Below, piece by piece: positions 16,432 through 25,500 of a DNA stretch of 28,263 bases. Under the pieces are notes generated by a model. It searched no databases, had not been told where the DNA came from, and saw only the letters and a list, made by a program, of their open reading frames with translations. This stretch comes from VGWB01 sp964480945. GTDB lineage: Bacteria > Bacteroidota > Ignavibacteria > UBA10030. The stretch spans positions 1 through 28,263 of the forward strand of contig CAYZRX010000049.1 of the NCBI GenBank assembly GCA_964480945.1, read 5' to 3'. A program made the translations under genes and the position numbers. Positions within the stretch are counted from its first letter, which is position 1. Each line of letters opens with the position of its first letter.

Positions 16432-16764
16432 CTACTCCGAGAGGTGTTGCGTCGCCACACGGATGAGGTCTTCAATGTGCTCGTCATCCAGCGAGTAGAA
16501 GACCAGTTTCCCTTCTTTCCGCTGCTTCACCATCCTCAAGGTCTTGAGCAGGCGGAGCTGGTGCGAGATAGCAGATTCCGTCACCCCGAGCAGCTCCGCG
16601 ATGTCGTACACGCAAAGCTCCTCTTCGCTGAGAGCCAGGACGATCTTCAGCCGGGTGGGATCGCTCAGGATCTTAAACGTTTCGGTGAGTCCGAGTATGG
16701 TCTCGTCGGGTTTCAAGCTCTTCTTTGCCGACCGGATCGCTTCTTCGTGGTTATGCTGGGCCAT
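16432..16764 (-). CDS. ArsR/SmtB-family zinc-responsive repressor
   Basis: 110 residues from ATG 16764 (MAQHNHEEAIRS); an upstream in-frame ATG at 16797 lies inside the operator, so it is rejected. The winged helix-turn-helix is ILSDPTRLKIVLAL, then ELLGVTESAISHQLRLLK, then the wing RKEGKLVFYSL. The last helix carries Asp-x-His-x10-His-x2-Glu (D94, H96, H107, E110), matching the alpha-5 zinc site of SmtB (Asp104, His106, His117, Glu120). There is one Cys in the alpha-3 region (ELCVYD) rather than the CxC of CadC. The protein should leave DNA when Zn(II) binds, derepressing its own gene and the export ATPase. Confidence 0.93.
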   Translation of the reverse strand: MAQHNHEEAIRSAKKSLKPDETILGLTETFKILSDPTRLKIVLALSEEELCVYDIAELLGVTESAISHQLRLLKTLRMVKQRKEGKLVFYSLDDEHIEDLIRVATQHLSE

Positions 16765-16778
16765 GGTTATTCCACAAA

Positions 16779-16800
16779 CGATTGAGCAGTTGTTCAATCG
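16779..16800. promoter_or_regulatory. SmtB/ArsR-type operator
   Basis: Inverted repeat CGATTGA-8-TCAATCG. The core TGAGCAGTTGTTCA is very close to the SmtB operator half-sites known from cyanobacteria (TGAACAGTTATTCA). It covers the predicted transcription start of the promoter at 16803-16832, so a bound repressor would block it. Confidence 0.85.
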
Positions 16801-16802
16801 TT

Positions 16803-16832
16803 AATATAAGAAGGACTCGTCATCAATGTCAA
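16803..16832 (-). promoter_or_regulatory. Strong sigma-70-like promoter of the zinc-efflux unit
   Basis: On the minus strand a perfect TTGACA (16827-16832) and TATATT (16803-16808) are separated by 18 bases. The operator starts two bases past the -10 box. Confidence 0.8.
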
Positions 16833-16902
16833 GGGTGGGAGAAAACTGCAGCGGAGAAGTGCGGAATTCGCGGGGCGTGTGTTGCAGTGGGTCGGATCTG
16901 AA

Positions 16903-17754
16903 CTACTTTCCCTTCAAGTACTCCTCCTTGAGCTCTTCACTCAAGACTTCATTCATGCTCCCCGACCGGTAGCCCTGAAGGTCGAGCGTCACGTAAACGA
17001 ATCCGAGTTTCTTGAAGTGCGCGACAAGCTCCTCGCGGAATCCGTTCTCGAACAGCCTGCGCAACTCCTGCGGCCCAAGCTCAAGCCTGGCGGTCTTGTC
17101 GTCGTGGTGGCGGACACGGAAGAAACGAAATCCGCGATCGCGCATGAAGGTCTCGGCAGCGTCCACTTTCATAAGGTTCTCCTTCGTAATTCCGTAGCCG
17201 TACGGGAAGCGGGACGACAGGCAGGCAAAGGAGGGCTTGTCCCACGTCGGGATCCCGAGCTCTCTTGCGAGCGTCCGGACATCGTTCTTCGAGAAACCTG
17301 CCTCCAGGAGGGGAGATCGCACCATCTTCTCCGACTTGGCTCTCATCCCCGGCCGGAAGTCTCCAAGGTCGTCGGTGATCGTGCCGTCGGCGATCCATTG
17401 AATTCCTTCTTCCTCCGCAATCATCCCAAGCTTGCCGAACAACTCAGTCTTGCAGAAGTAGCATCGGTCCGGCGGATTCTCTTTGAACTTGAGGTCGTCG
17501 GTCTCTTCCGTGTTGACGATCCGGTATCGCGCGCCGAAGGATTCCGCAAGCTGGATCGCCTCCTCGAATTCGCGTGTGGGATACGTCTCCGAGCGTCCGA
17601 TGACGGCGAGAGCCTTGTCTCCCAGGACACCCGTCGCCACTCGGATCAAAAGCGTGCTGTCGATTCCGCCCGAGAAGCCGATGGCCACGCTGCTCATCTC
17701 GGAGAGGATCGACCGTAATCGACTGTATTTCTCCTGCAATTCGCGGCTCACCAT
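16903..17754 (-). CDS. larE: LarE-type ATP-dependent sulfur transferase, three-cysteine form
   Basis: 283 residues from ATG 17754, ten bases after the aroE stop; a longer frame would overlap aroE by 137 bases and has an unlikely N-terminus. The PP-loop SGGIDS is at 28-33. DRCYFCKTEL (Cys98, Cys101) and the family block KPSFACLSSRFPYG (Cys178) follow. LarE makes the thiocarboxylates of the nickel-pincer cofactor by activating pyridinium dicarboxylate with ATP. One class sacrifices a single Cys; another uses three Cys to hold an [4Fe-4S] cluster, and this sequence fits the latter pattern. No larA, larB or larC is nearby, so a different thiolation target is possible. Confidence 0.88.
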   Translation of the reverse strand: MVSRELQEKYSRLRSILSEMSSVAIGFSGGIDSTLLIRVATGVLGDKALAVIGRSETYPTREFEEAIQLAESFGARYRIVNTEETDDLKFKENPPDRCYFCKTELFGKLGMIAEEEGIQWIADGTITDDLGDFRPGMRAKSEKMVRSPLLEAGFSKNDVRTLARELGIPTWDKPSFACLSSRFPYGYGITKENLMKVDAAETFMRDRGFRFFRVRHHDDKTARLELGPQELRRLFENGFREELVAHFKKLGFVYVTLDLQGYRSGSMNEVLSEELKEEYLKGK

Positions 17755-17764
17755 GGCGCGTGAT

Positions 17765-18622
17765 TCAAGTTGTCGGATTTCTGAGTTCTTTTTCGATGAC
17801 CGGCCGGACTTTCTCGATGGGCATCGGCTGGCCGGTCCAGAGCTCGAATGATCGGGCACCTTGATACAAGAACATCTCCAGCCCGCTGATGGTTCTCGCA
17901 CCGTCGCTGGCGGCTTTTCGCAACAGTGCCGTCTCCATCGGTGTGTAAATAAGATCGATCACTACCTGGTCGCATCGAAAGGTCACTTCCGGCATCAGCG
18001 GTGACCGGTTGACATCCGGAGCCATTCCGAGCGAGGTTGCATTGACGATCAGGCTCGACGCTTCAACAGCCCTTCTGATCTCCCAATCGACAAGGCCGTC
18101 TGCCTCTATCTTCGTGATGGTCCCGAAGGCTTCGCATCGAGCCGCAAAATCCTCGGCGCGCTGCTGCGAGCGGTTGGCGATAATCAGTCGCTCAGGCGAG
18201 AAACTGACGAGGAGGGCGTACGCCGCGGCCCGCGCGCCCCCGCCGGCACCGAACAGCAGAACGGTCGTGCCGGCGATCTGACTGCGCAAAGGTTCAAGGG
18301 ATCTTGAGAAACCTTCGGCGTCGGTGTTGCAGCCGACCAGTCGTCCGTCGCGATGGGTCACGGTATTCACTGCCCCGATCGCCTTCGCCTCAGGGGTCAC
18401 ATGGTCCAGAAAGCTTATGATCCGCTCTTTGTGGGGGAGCGTCACATTGAGGCCCACGAAACCTCGATCTCGGAAATCTTGAATCGCAGTGCGCAGGGAC
18501 TCGAAACTGACGTCGTACGCGTCATACGTGCAGTCCAGCCCCAGCGCCGCAAATGCAGTGTTGTGCATCAGCGGTGAGAGTGAATGGGCAACGGGGTGCC
18601 CGATCACGCCGAATAGCTTCAC
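17765..18622 (-). CDS. aroE: Shikimate dehydrogenase
   Basis: 285 residues, GTG start at 18622 with GAGGTG just upstream. It reduces 3-dehydroshikimate to shikimate with NADPH in aromatic amino-acid synthesis. The N-terminal substrate domain has GHPVAHSLSPLMHN. Catalytic Lys65 lies in NVTLPHKE and Asp101 in GCNTDAEGF. The glycine-rich NADP loop is LFGAGGGARAAAYAL, followed by the NRS motif that reads the phosphate. The closing GLEMFLYQGARSFELWTG is characteristic. It lies between the TPR gene and larE, probably in one transcript. Confidence 0.96.
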   Translation of the reverse strand: MKLFGVIGHPVAHSLSPLMHNTAFAALGLDCTYDAYDVSFESLRTAIQDFRDRGFVGLNVTLPHKERIISFLDHVTPEAKAIGAVNTVTHRDGRLVGCNTDAEGFSRSLEPLRSQIAGTTVLLFGAGGGARAAAYALLVSFSPERLIIANRSQQRAEDFAARCEAFGTITKIEADGLVDWEIRRAVEASSLIVNATSLGMAPDVNRSPLMPEVTFRCDQVVIDLIYTPMETALLRKAASDGARTISGLEMFLYQGARSFELWTGQPMPIEKVRPVIEKELRNPTT

Positions 18623-18705
18623 CTGTCACCTCACAAATCGAGAAGGAACGATGGCTAGAATGCTGAAGCACCGACAAAGATACTGATCTTTCCGAGCAGG
18701 ACAAA

Positions 18706-20121
18706 CTATTTTTTCAACAGGGGGGCAAATTCACGGTGGGACTTCAGATCGGGATAGTCTTTCTTGAACTGCTTGATCAGATCAGGCTGTAGTTTAAAAG
18801 CGGCAGTCAAGGACTGAACTGCTTCCTGATGCTGGCGAAGCAAGATTTGGATCTTTGCCAACGTGTAGTGAGCGGGTGCGAAGTGCGGGGCGAGCCTGAT
18901 GCACTCCTGGAGGGCGTCGATCGCCTCCTTGATCTCCCCCGTCTCATACAGCGTGTCGCCATAGTCGAACCAGGCTTCGGCGTTCGACGGGTCAAGTTTG
19001 AAGACCATTCTGTAGCTCTCAAGACACTCTTCGATCCGGCCCAGGTTGTATTCCGCGTCGGCCCGAGCGTGCCATAATTCCGGATAATCGGAATGGATCG
19101 AGAGGGCCTTCTTGTAGTCCAGGAGAGCCTTTTTCGGCTGTTCCAGAGCGTCGAAGCAACAGCCGCGCCCGAAATACGAATCATAGTGGTTCTCATCGTA
19201 TTTGACGGCGTTGCTGAAGGTCGCGATCGCCTCCTTGTACAAACCCAATTCTTCGTATGCGTTTCCGAGGTTATGCCAGGCAGGGACATCCCCCGGCTCG
19301 TACTTTAGGACGGTCTTGAAGCATTCGATGGCATCGTACAAGCGGCTGAGGTTTGCATAGGCGTTCCCCTTGTTGTACCAGGCCGAAGGGAAATCCTCCT
19401 TGATCGCCAGGGCCATCTCGTAGCTCTCAATCGATTTCGAATACTCCCCCTTCCGATTGAGGACGATTCCGCGGTTGTACCACGCATTATAGTTGTACGG
19501 ATCCCGACCGAGGTGCTCGTCGTAGCACTTGACGGACTCCTCCAGGTTGTCCAGGAAATCGTAACAATAGCCAAGCTCATACCACGCGTCCTGGTGCTCG
19601 GGATCCATCTCAAGAATTAGTCGGAACGTTGTTACCGCCTCGTCGAACCGTTCCTCCTTTTCCAGCGTCACACCTTTGTGGAAGAGGGCGTCCTCATAGA
19701 GCGGTTCGAGCTCGAGAGCTGCGCCGAACGACGCAAGCGCTTCCCTCACGCGATTGAGATTGTCGAGCGTAATGCCACGGTTGACGAACACTTCCGGATC
19801 GGTGGGGTTGAGGCTCAAAGCCTTTTCGTAGCAGGAGAGAGCTTCGTCATAGCGATACAGGTTGTTCAGAATCATCCCTTTTCGCTGCCACGCGTCGCTG
19901 TTGAAAGGCTCGAACGAGAGAAGTCGATCGACAAAGTGGAGAGCTTCCTCGAACTGTTCGTGTTCGAAGTAGAACTGGATGATCTCCTCGAGCGCTTCGG
20001 TGTTGTTGATGTCCTTCTCACCGTTCCTCAACTGCTCGCGAAAACGACGGAGATCATCGTCTGAGCGGTCGTTTGGCCGCGGGCTGTGCTCGTCGTCGTC
20101 GAAATGGTCGAACCTGGCCAT
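18706..20121 (-). CDS. Tetratricopeptide-repeat protein with twelve TPR units
   Basis: 471 residues from ATG 20121, chosen because AGAGGAG precedes it; an upstream TTG-started extension to 20175 is unlikely. An acidic N-terminus (DHFDDDEHSPRPNDRSDDD) is followed by twelve consecutive 34-residue TPRs, for example SDAWQRKGMILNNLYRYDEA and PSAWYNKGNAYANLSRLYDA, with almost no degeneration. No signal peptide or membrane helix is seen, so it is probably a cytoplasmic scaffold. The binding partner is unknown. It is the first gene of the TPR-aroE-larE group and diverges from yggS across a shared promoter region. Confidence 0.92.
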   Translation of the reverse strand: MARFDHFDDDEHSPRPNDRSDDDLRRFREQLRNGEKDINNTEALEEIIQFYFEHEQFEEALHFVDRLLSFEPFNSDAWQRKGMILNNLYRYDEALSCYEKALSLNPTDPEVFVNRGITLDNLNRVREALASFGAALELEPLYEDALFHKGVTLEKEERFDEAVTTFRLILEMDPEHQDAWYELGYCYDFLDNLEESVKCYDEHLGRDPYNYNAWYNRGIVLNRKGEYSKSIESYEMALAIKEDFPSAWYNKGNAYANLSRLYDAIECFKTVLKYEPGDVPAWHNLGNAYEELGLYKEAIATFSNAVKYDENHYDSYFGRGCCFDALEQPKKALLDYKKALSIHSDYPELWHARADAEYNLGRIEECLESYRMVFKLDPSNAEAWFDYGDTLYETGEIKEAIDALQECIRLAPHFAPAHYTLAKIQILLRQHQEAVQSLTAAFKLQPDLIKQFKKDYPDLKSHREFAPLLKK

Positions 20122-20173
20122 AGTCTCCTCTGCCCCATTCGCGGGATCGTCCGATGCCAGGACGCTTGCCGTC

Positions 20174-20202
20174 AATTAAACGAAAATTGGAGTTGCTGTC
20201 AA
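20174..20202 (-). promoter_or_regulatory. Predicted promoter of the TPR-aroE-larE group
   Basis: On the minus strand a perfect TTGACA (20197-20202) lies 17 bases from TTAATT (20174-20179). The -10 box is weak. It is about 50 bases upstream of the TPR gene's ATG. Confidence 0.5.
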
Positions 20203-20265
20203 GTAAGCGCGGTCGCACGCGTGATGCAGGACGTAAGGAGCTGAGCGGGAACCCGGTTTTTGCGA

Positions 20266-20294
20266 TTGATTTTCGAGCAATCTTGGGGTATATT
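20266..20294 (+). promoter_or_regulatory. Predicted promoter of the yggS-divIVA-ileS cluster
   Basis: TTGATT (20266-20271) and TATATT (20289-20294) are separated by 17 bases, with the yggS ATG 21 bases beyond. It is back-to-back with the TPR promoter. Confidence 0.6.
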
Positions 20295-20315
20295 TATTAC
20301 TTTGGAAGTGGTGAA

Positions 20316-21011
20316 ATGATTGCGGAGAACGTAGAATCCGTCAGGGAACGCATCCGCGCAGCCTGTTCGCGCTGCGGACGCGATCCAAAGGGTGTTCTTC
20401 TTGTCGCCGTTACGAAGACCTTCGGGCCGGAATTGATCCGGGAGGCGGTGACGGCCGGTCTGTTCGACTTCGGCGAGAATTACGTTCAGGAGCTGAACCG
20501 GAAGCGGGAACAGCTTGGCGAGAGCCGGATCCGCTGGCACTTCATCGGCCATCTTCAGAGCAACAAGGCGAAATACATCGCCGACTACGTTCACCTCGTT
20601 CACTCCGTTGATAGCGAGCGGTTGGCAGGCGAGCTTGACAGGAGGGGCGGGGAGGCCGGTCGGACCGTCGACGTGCTGGTGGAGATCCACACGACGGATG
20701 AGGCGACGAAGACCGGTGTAGCGCCGGGACGGACCGTCGAGTTCGTGAAACAGATTTCAAGGTACGGGCGCCTGAGAGTTCAAGGGCTTATGACGATGGG
20801 CCCGTTCTCAGACGACCCCAATGATTCGCGCCCTTCGTTCCGACAGGTTCTGGAGCTCAAGAGGCGTATCGAACAGGAAGGGATTGAAAATGTCTCGATG
20901 CGGCACCTCTCGATGGGCATGAGCCATGATTTTGAGGTCGGCATCGAGGAGGGTGCCACGATCGTCCGCATCGGGACCGCGATCTTCGGAGAGCGAGCAA
21001 AATCCGGTTAA
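20316..21011 (+). CDS. yggS: YggS-family pyridoxal-phosphate homeostasis protein
   Basis: 231 residues from ATG 20316; a longer frame to 20154 reads through the promoter region. The family binds PLP but has no known catalytic activity and affects vitamin B6 and amino-acid balance. The PLP lysine is Lys34 in VAVTKT. FDFGENYVQE, WHFIGHLQSNK, LMTMGPF and LSMGMSHDFEVGI with GTAIFGER are all conserved family blocks. It heads the plus-strand cluster, as ylmE does upstream of divIVA in Firmicutes. Confidence 0.96.
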   Translation: MIAENVESVRERIRAACSRCGRDPKGVLLVAVTKTFGPELIREAVTAGLFDFGENYVQELNRKREQLGESRIRWHFIGHLQSNKAKYIADYVHLVHSVDSERLAGELDRRGGEAGRTVDVLVEIHTTDEATKTGVAPGRTVEFVKQISRYGRLRVQGLMTMGPFSDDPNDSRPSFRQVLELKRRIEQEGIENVSMRHLSMGMSHDFEVGIEEGATIVRIGTAIFGERAKSG

Positions 21012-21051
21012 GGGTCTTCCAACGATCTCTCATTTATGAAAGGCGGAGAGA

Positions 21052-21582
21052 ATGAAAATTACACCGCTTGAGATCAAGAGACAGCAGTTCAGGAAAGTCA
21101 TGCGGGGGTACGATCCGGTTGAAGTCGATACGTTTCTCGACATGCTTTCCCACGAGCTCGAAGAGGTTCTCACAAAGAACAAAGAACTGCAAGACAAGAT
21201 CATCGAGCTCGAGACCCAGCTCAAAGACTACAAGAACATGGAGAAGACGCTGCAGCAGACGCTGCGCCAGGCGCAGGAGACGAGCGGCAAGGAGATCGAG
21301 AACTCCCGCCGGGAGGCGACGATCATCGTTCAAGAGGCTGAGCTGAAGGCGTCGCAGATCGTGGATAAGGCGCGCATGGATTTTGCCCGGGTGAAGGAGG
21401 AGATCGCGAACCTGAAAGCCCGGAAGGAAAGTATCCTCAGCCGGCTCAAGGTGTTGTTGACGTCAGAGGTCGACCTGATCAAGGCTCTCGAGGTCGATGA
21501 CGACGAGGGTTCGAGGCAGGACACGTCCAAAGGGACGGGAAAAGATCATATCGAGATTGACGAGATATTGAAAAAGCTGTAG
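21052..21582 (+). CDS. divIVA: DivIVA-domain protein
   Basis: 176 residues. The N-terminal domain (ITPLEIKRQQFRKVMRGYDPVEVDTFLD) matches the DivIVA lipid-binding and dimerisation region, including the RGYD-x2-EVD signature. A long coiled coil spans about residues 30-150, and a short acidic linker leads to a conserved-looking C-terminal helix (IEIDEILKKL). DivIVA proteins bind negatively curved membrane at poles and septa and recruit other proteins. The ATG follows GGCGGAGAG. The position between yggS and ileS fits the conserved division cluster. Confidence 0.94.
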   Translation: MKITPLEIKRQQFRKVMRGYDPVEVDTFLDMLSHELEEVLTKNKELQDKIIELETQLKDYKNMEKTLQQTLRQAQETSGKEIENSRREATIIVQEAELKASQIVDKARMDFARVKEEIANLKARKESILSRLKVLLTSEVDLIKALEVDDDEGSRQDTSKGTGKDHIEIDEILKKL

Positions 21583-21598
21583 CCAGAACGATTGGTGG

Positions 21599-21618
21599 CC
21601 CCGACCTTCAGGTCGGGG
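21599..21618 (+). other. GC-rich intercistronic hairpin before the nucleoside phosphorylase
   Basis: A perfect 8-bp stem CCCCGACC / GGTCGGGG closes on the loop TTCA and ends 11 bases before the ATG at 21630. There is no T-run, so it is not a classic terminator. It may stabilise or gate translation of the downstream message. Confidence 0.6.
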
Positions 21619-21629
21619 GAACAGGATCC

Positions 21630-22451
21630 ATGACCAACCTCCGCAAACAGATCGATGAAGCCGTGAAGCTCATCCGGACGAAGACAACTTCGTCTCCGAA
21701 GGTGGGGATCATTCTCGGAACGGGCCTCGGCGGCTTGGCTCAGGAGATCGAAAAAGAGGTCGTGATCGACTACCAGGATATTCCTCATTTCCCCATCTCG
21801 ACAGTGGAGTCCCATCGCGGCGAGCTGATCTTCGGAAAACTGGCGGGAAAGAGTGTCGTGGCGATGCAGGGCCGTTTCCACTTCTACGAGGGCTACACGA
21901 TGAAACAAATCACCTTCCCCGTGAGGGTGATGAAGTTCCTCGGAGTGGAGACCGTATTGATCTCGAACGCTGCCGGGGCGCTCAATCCGCTCTTTCAGCG
22001 GGGCGACATCATGCTGATGGTGGATCACATCAACCTGCTGGGCGACAATCCGCTCATCGGTCCCAACGACGATACGCTCGGCCCCCGCTTTCCGGACATG
22101 TCGGAGCCGTACAGCAAGGAATTGATCGCGTTGGCCGAGCAGGCGGCGCTCGATCTGAAGATCAGGGTTCAGGAAGGCGTGTACGTCGCGATGCAGGGTC
22201 CCAATCTCGAGACCAGGGCGGAGTACCGATTTCTCCGAACGATCGGCGCCGACGCGGTCGGGATGTCGACCGTGCCGGAGGATATCGTTGCCATCCACAT
22301 GAGCCTGAGGGTATTCGGGGTTTCGATCATCACGGACGAGTGTTTCCCCGACGCGCTCAAGCCGATAACGCTCGAAGAGGTGATCGGGGTGGCCAACAAG
22401 GCTGAACCCAAAATGACCGCGATTATGAAGGAACTGGTAAGAAGATTGTAG
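21630..22451 (+). CDS. punA: Purine nucleoside phosphorylase, trimeric (class I) type
   Basis: 273 residues. It cleaves purine nucleosides with phosphate to free base and ribose-1-phosphate. The phosphate loop GTGLGG is at 31-36, and SHRGELIFG, MQGRFHFYEGY and ISNAAGALNP are standard blocks. The base-binding Glu194 sits in GPNLETRAEY. The residue aligned with Asn243 of human PNP is Asp236 (IITDECFPD), the same change found in methylthioadenosine phosphorylase, so 6-aminopurine substrates should be considered. It lies between divIVA and ileS, where Firmicutes have no such gene. Confidence 0.93.
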   Translation: MTNLRKQIDEAVKLIRTKTTSSPKVGIILGTGLGGLAQEIEKEVVIDYQDIPHFPISTVESHRGELIFGKLAGKSVVAMQGRFHFYEGYTMKQITFPVRVMKFLGVETVLISNAAGALNPLFQRGDIMLMVDHINLLGDNPLIGPNDDTLGPRFPDMSEPYSKELIALAEQAALDLKIRVQEGVYVAMQGPNLETRAEYRFLRTIGADAVGMSTVPEDIVAIHMSLRVFGVSIITDECFPDALKPITLEEVIGVANKAEPKMTAIMKELVRRL

Positions 22452-22523
22452 ACAGCAAGACTGTTTGAAGTTTCAAGTCTATCGCTTCAAGTCGCCGAAC
22501 TTAAAAAGGATTGTTGAGTCGCA

Positions 22524-25500
22524 ATGCCGTTCAAGCAGCTGACAGATAGAATCAATTACCACGAGCTCGAATCGGAGATCCTGAAGTTCTGGGAGGATCA
22601 GGGGATCTTCGAGCAGAGCATCAAGACGCGGAGCGGCGCTCCGGTGTTCACGTTCTATGAGGGTCCGCCGACGGCCAATGGTCGCCCGGGCATCCACCAC
22701 GTGATGAGCCGGACGCTGAAGGACCTCGTCTGCCGGTACAAGACGATGCGCGGCTACCAGGTGCATCGCAAGGCGGGATGGGATACCCACGGCCTGCCGG
22801 TTGAGATCGAAGTGGAAAAGATGCTCGGCTTCAAGCACAAGGATCAGATCGTGGAGTACGGCGTTGCGAAGTTCAACGACGAGTGCAAGAAATCCGTCTG
22901 GAAGTACAAAAGAGACTGGGAAGAGATGACGCGGATGATGGGCTACTGGGTCGACCTCGACCATCCGTACATCACGTTCGAGAACAACTACATCGAGTCC
23001 GTCTGGTGGGCGCTGAAGCAGTATTTCGACAAGGGGGCGATCTACAAGGGGTTCAAGATTCAGCCCTACTGCCCGCGCTGCGAGACGCCGCTGTCATCGC
23101 ACGAAGTCTCGCTCGGTTACAAAGATGTGAAGGACCCCTCTGTCTATGTGAAGATGAAGGTGAAGGGGGAGGCGAACACCCACTTTCTCGTCTGGACGAC
23201 GACGCCGTGGACGCTCATCTCGAACGTCGCGCTCGCGGTGCATCCCGACATCGACTACGTGAAGGTCGAGCACAAGGGCGAGAAGCTGATCCTCGCGCAA
23301 GCCCGGCTCGGAGTGTTGGGGGACGAGTACAGGATCGTCGAGACGTTCAAGGGTTCATCGCTCGCCGGAAGAGAGTACGAGCGCCTCTTCTCCTACCATC
23401 CGGTGAAAGAAAAAGGGTGGTATGTCGTCGAAGGAAATTTTGTAACGACGGAGGATGGCTCGGGCATCGTCCACATTGCTCCTGCTTACGGTGAGGACGA
23501 TAACGAAGTGGGGAAGAAGTACGGGCTGCCGACGATCCATCCTGTGAACAAGTCGGGCGAGTTCGGTCCGGAGGTGACGGACTTCGCCAACAAGTTCGTG
23601 AAGGACGCCGATCTCGATATCATTGCCAACCTGAGAAACCGCGGCATCCTCTACAAGAAGGAAACGGTGGTTCACAGCTATCCGCACTGCTGGCGCTGCT
23701 CGTCGCCGCTGCTGTACTACGCGAGGGAGTCCTGGTACATCCGCACGACCGCCTATGCCCGGCGAATGATCGAGCTCAACAATACCATTCAGTGGATTCC
23801 GGCGGAGGTCGGATCGGGGCGGTTCGGCAACTGGCTGGAGGAGAACAAGGACTGGGCGCTCTCCCGCGACCGTTTCTGGGGGACCCCGCTTCCGATCTGG
23901 ATCTGCGACGGATGCGGAGAGCGGAAGTGTGTTGGAAGCGTAGCGGACCTCAAGCAGGGGAAAAATGTCCCTGAGCCGCTCGATCTGCATAAGCCGTTCG
24001 TCGATGGCGTGACGTTCGAATGCCCGAAGTGCGGCAGCACGATGCGGCGCACGCCGGAACTGATCGATGTCTGGTTCGATTCGGGCGCGATGCCCTTCGC
24101 CCAGTGGCATTACCCGTTCGAGAACGAAGAGGTCTTTGAGAGCAGCTATCCTTCTGACTTTATTTCCGAGGGGATCGACCAGACCCGCGGCTGGTTCTAC
24201 ACGTTGCATTCGATCGGCACCTTCCTCTTCGACAAGCCCGCGTACAAGAGCGTCCTCGTGAACGAGCTGATTCTGGACAAGCAGGGCCAGAAGATGTCAA
24301 AGTCGAAAAAGAACACCGTCGACCCGGTTGAGCTCATGAGAAAGTACGGCGCGGACGCGACCCGTTGGTATCTGGTCTCGAACAGTCCCGTCTGGCGGCC
24401 GACGCTGTTCGATGAAGAAGGGGTTGCCGAGGTGCAGCGGAAGTTCTTTAGCACGCTGCTGAACACCTACGCCTTCTTTGCCCTCTACGCAAACGTCGAC
24501 GGCTTCGAGGGCAAGGAGCCGAGAATTCCGGTTGCCGAGCGTGCGGAGATCGATCGCTGGATCCTCTCCGAACTGAACTCGCTGCTAAAGAACTACAAGC
24601 AATGGATGGATGAGTACGATGTGACACGTGCGGCGAGGGCTGTGAGCGATTTCACAATCGATCGACTTTCCAATTGGTATGTTCGGCGTAATCGCCGCCG
24701 TTTCTGGAAGAGCGAAAAAGGAAAGGACAAGACCGCTGCGTATCAGACGCTGTATGAATGCCTCGTGGCCGTGGCGAAGCTCGCCGCGCCGCTCGTCCCG
24801 TTCCTGGCCGAGGAGGTGTATCGGGACCTGAACGCTGTGGCCGGATCGGAACCGGGGGTGTCCGTGCATCTTTCGCTGCTTCCGGAGGCGGACGAAAGCG
24901 CCATCGATCCGGAGCTTGAAGGGCGGATGGAGCGTGCGATCAAGATCGTAGGACTCGTGCGGGCCATGCGAATGAAATCGAATCTCAAGGTCCGGCAACC
25001 GCTCCGGAAGATCATTCTCCCCATCGCGAGCGAGCGGGATCGCGGGGCCGTCAAACGAATGGAGGACGTGATCCTCGAAGAGATCAACGTCAAACAGATC
25101 GAATATGTGACGGACGAATCCGGCATCGCGCGCAAGAAGGCCAAGCCGAATTTCCGCTCGCTGGGCCGAAAATTCGGAAAGGCGGTCCAGCCGGTGGCCG
25201 CGAAGATCAGAGAGTTCAGCTCGAAGGAAATCAACGAGCTCGAGCGCGCGGGTGCTTTGACGATGCACATCGATGGATTGCAGTACACCATCGGCATGGA
25301 GGACATCGAGATCCTGCACGAGGACATCAAGGGCTGGATGGTCGAGTCCGACGGATCGATCACGGTGGCGCTCGACACGGAGCTCGACGACGAGTTGATC
25401 GACGAGGGCCTCGCTCGGGAGTTCGTGAGTCGTATTCAGAATCGGCGAAAGGAGGCCGGGCTCGAGGTCACGGACCGCATAAAAATTTTCTGCAAAACGA

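Noticed and set aside
16765..16797. Upstream in-frame start for the SmtB-like repressor
   Set aside because: It falls within the operator and at the predicted transcription start, so it would not be translated; the family N-terminus fits the ATG at 16764.
17755..17901. Upstream in-frame start for larE giving 49 extra residues
   Set aside because: It lies inside aroE, and the added Cys/Ser/Arg-rich text is the out-of-frame reading of the aroE end.
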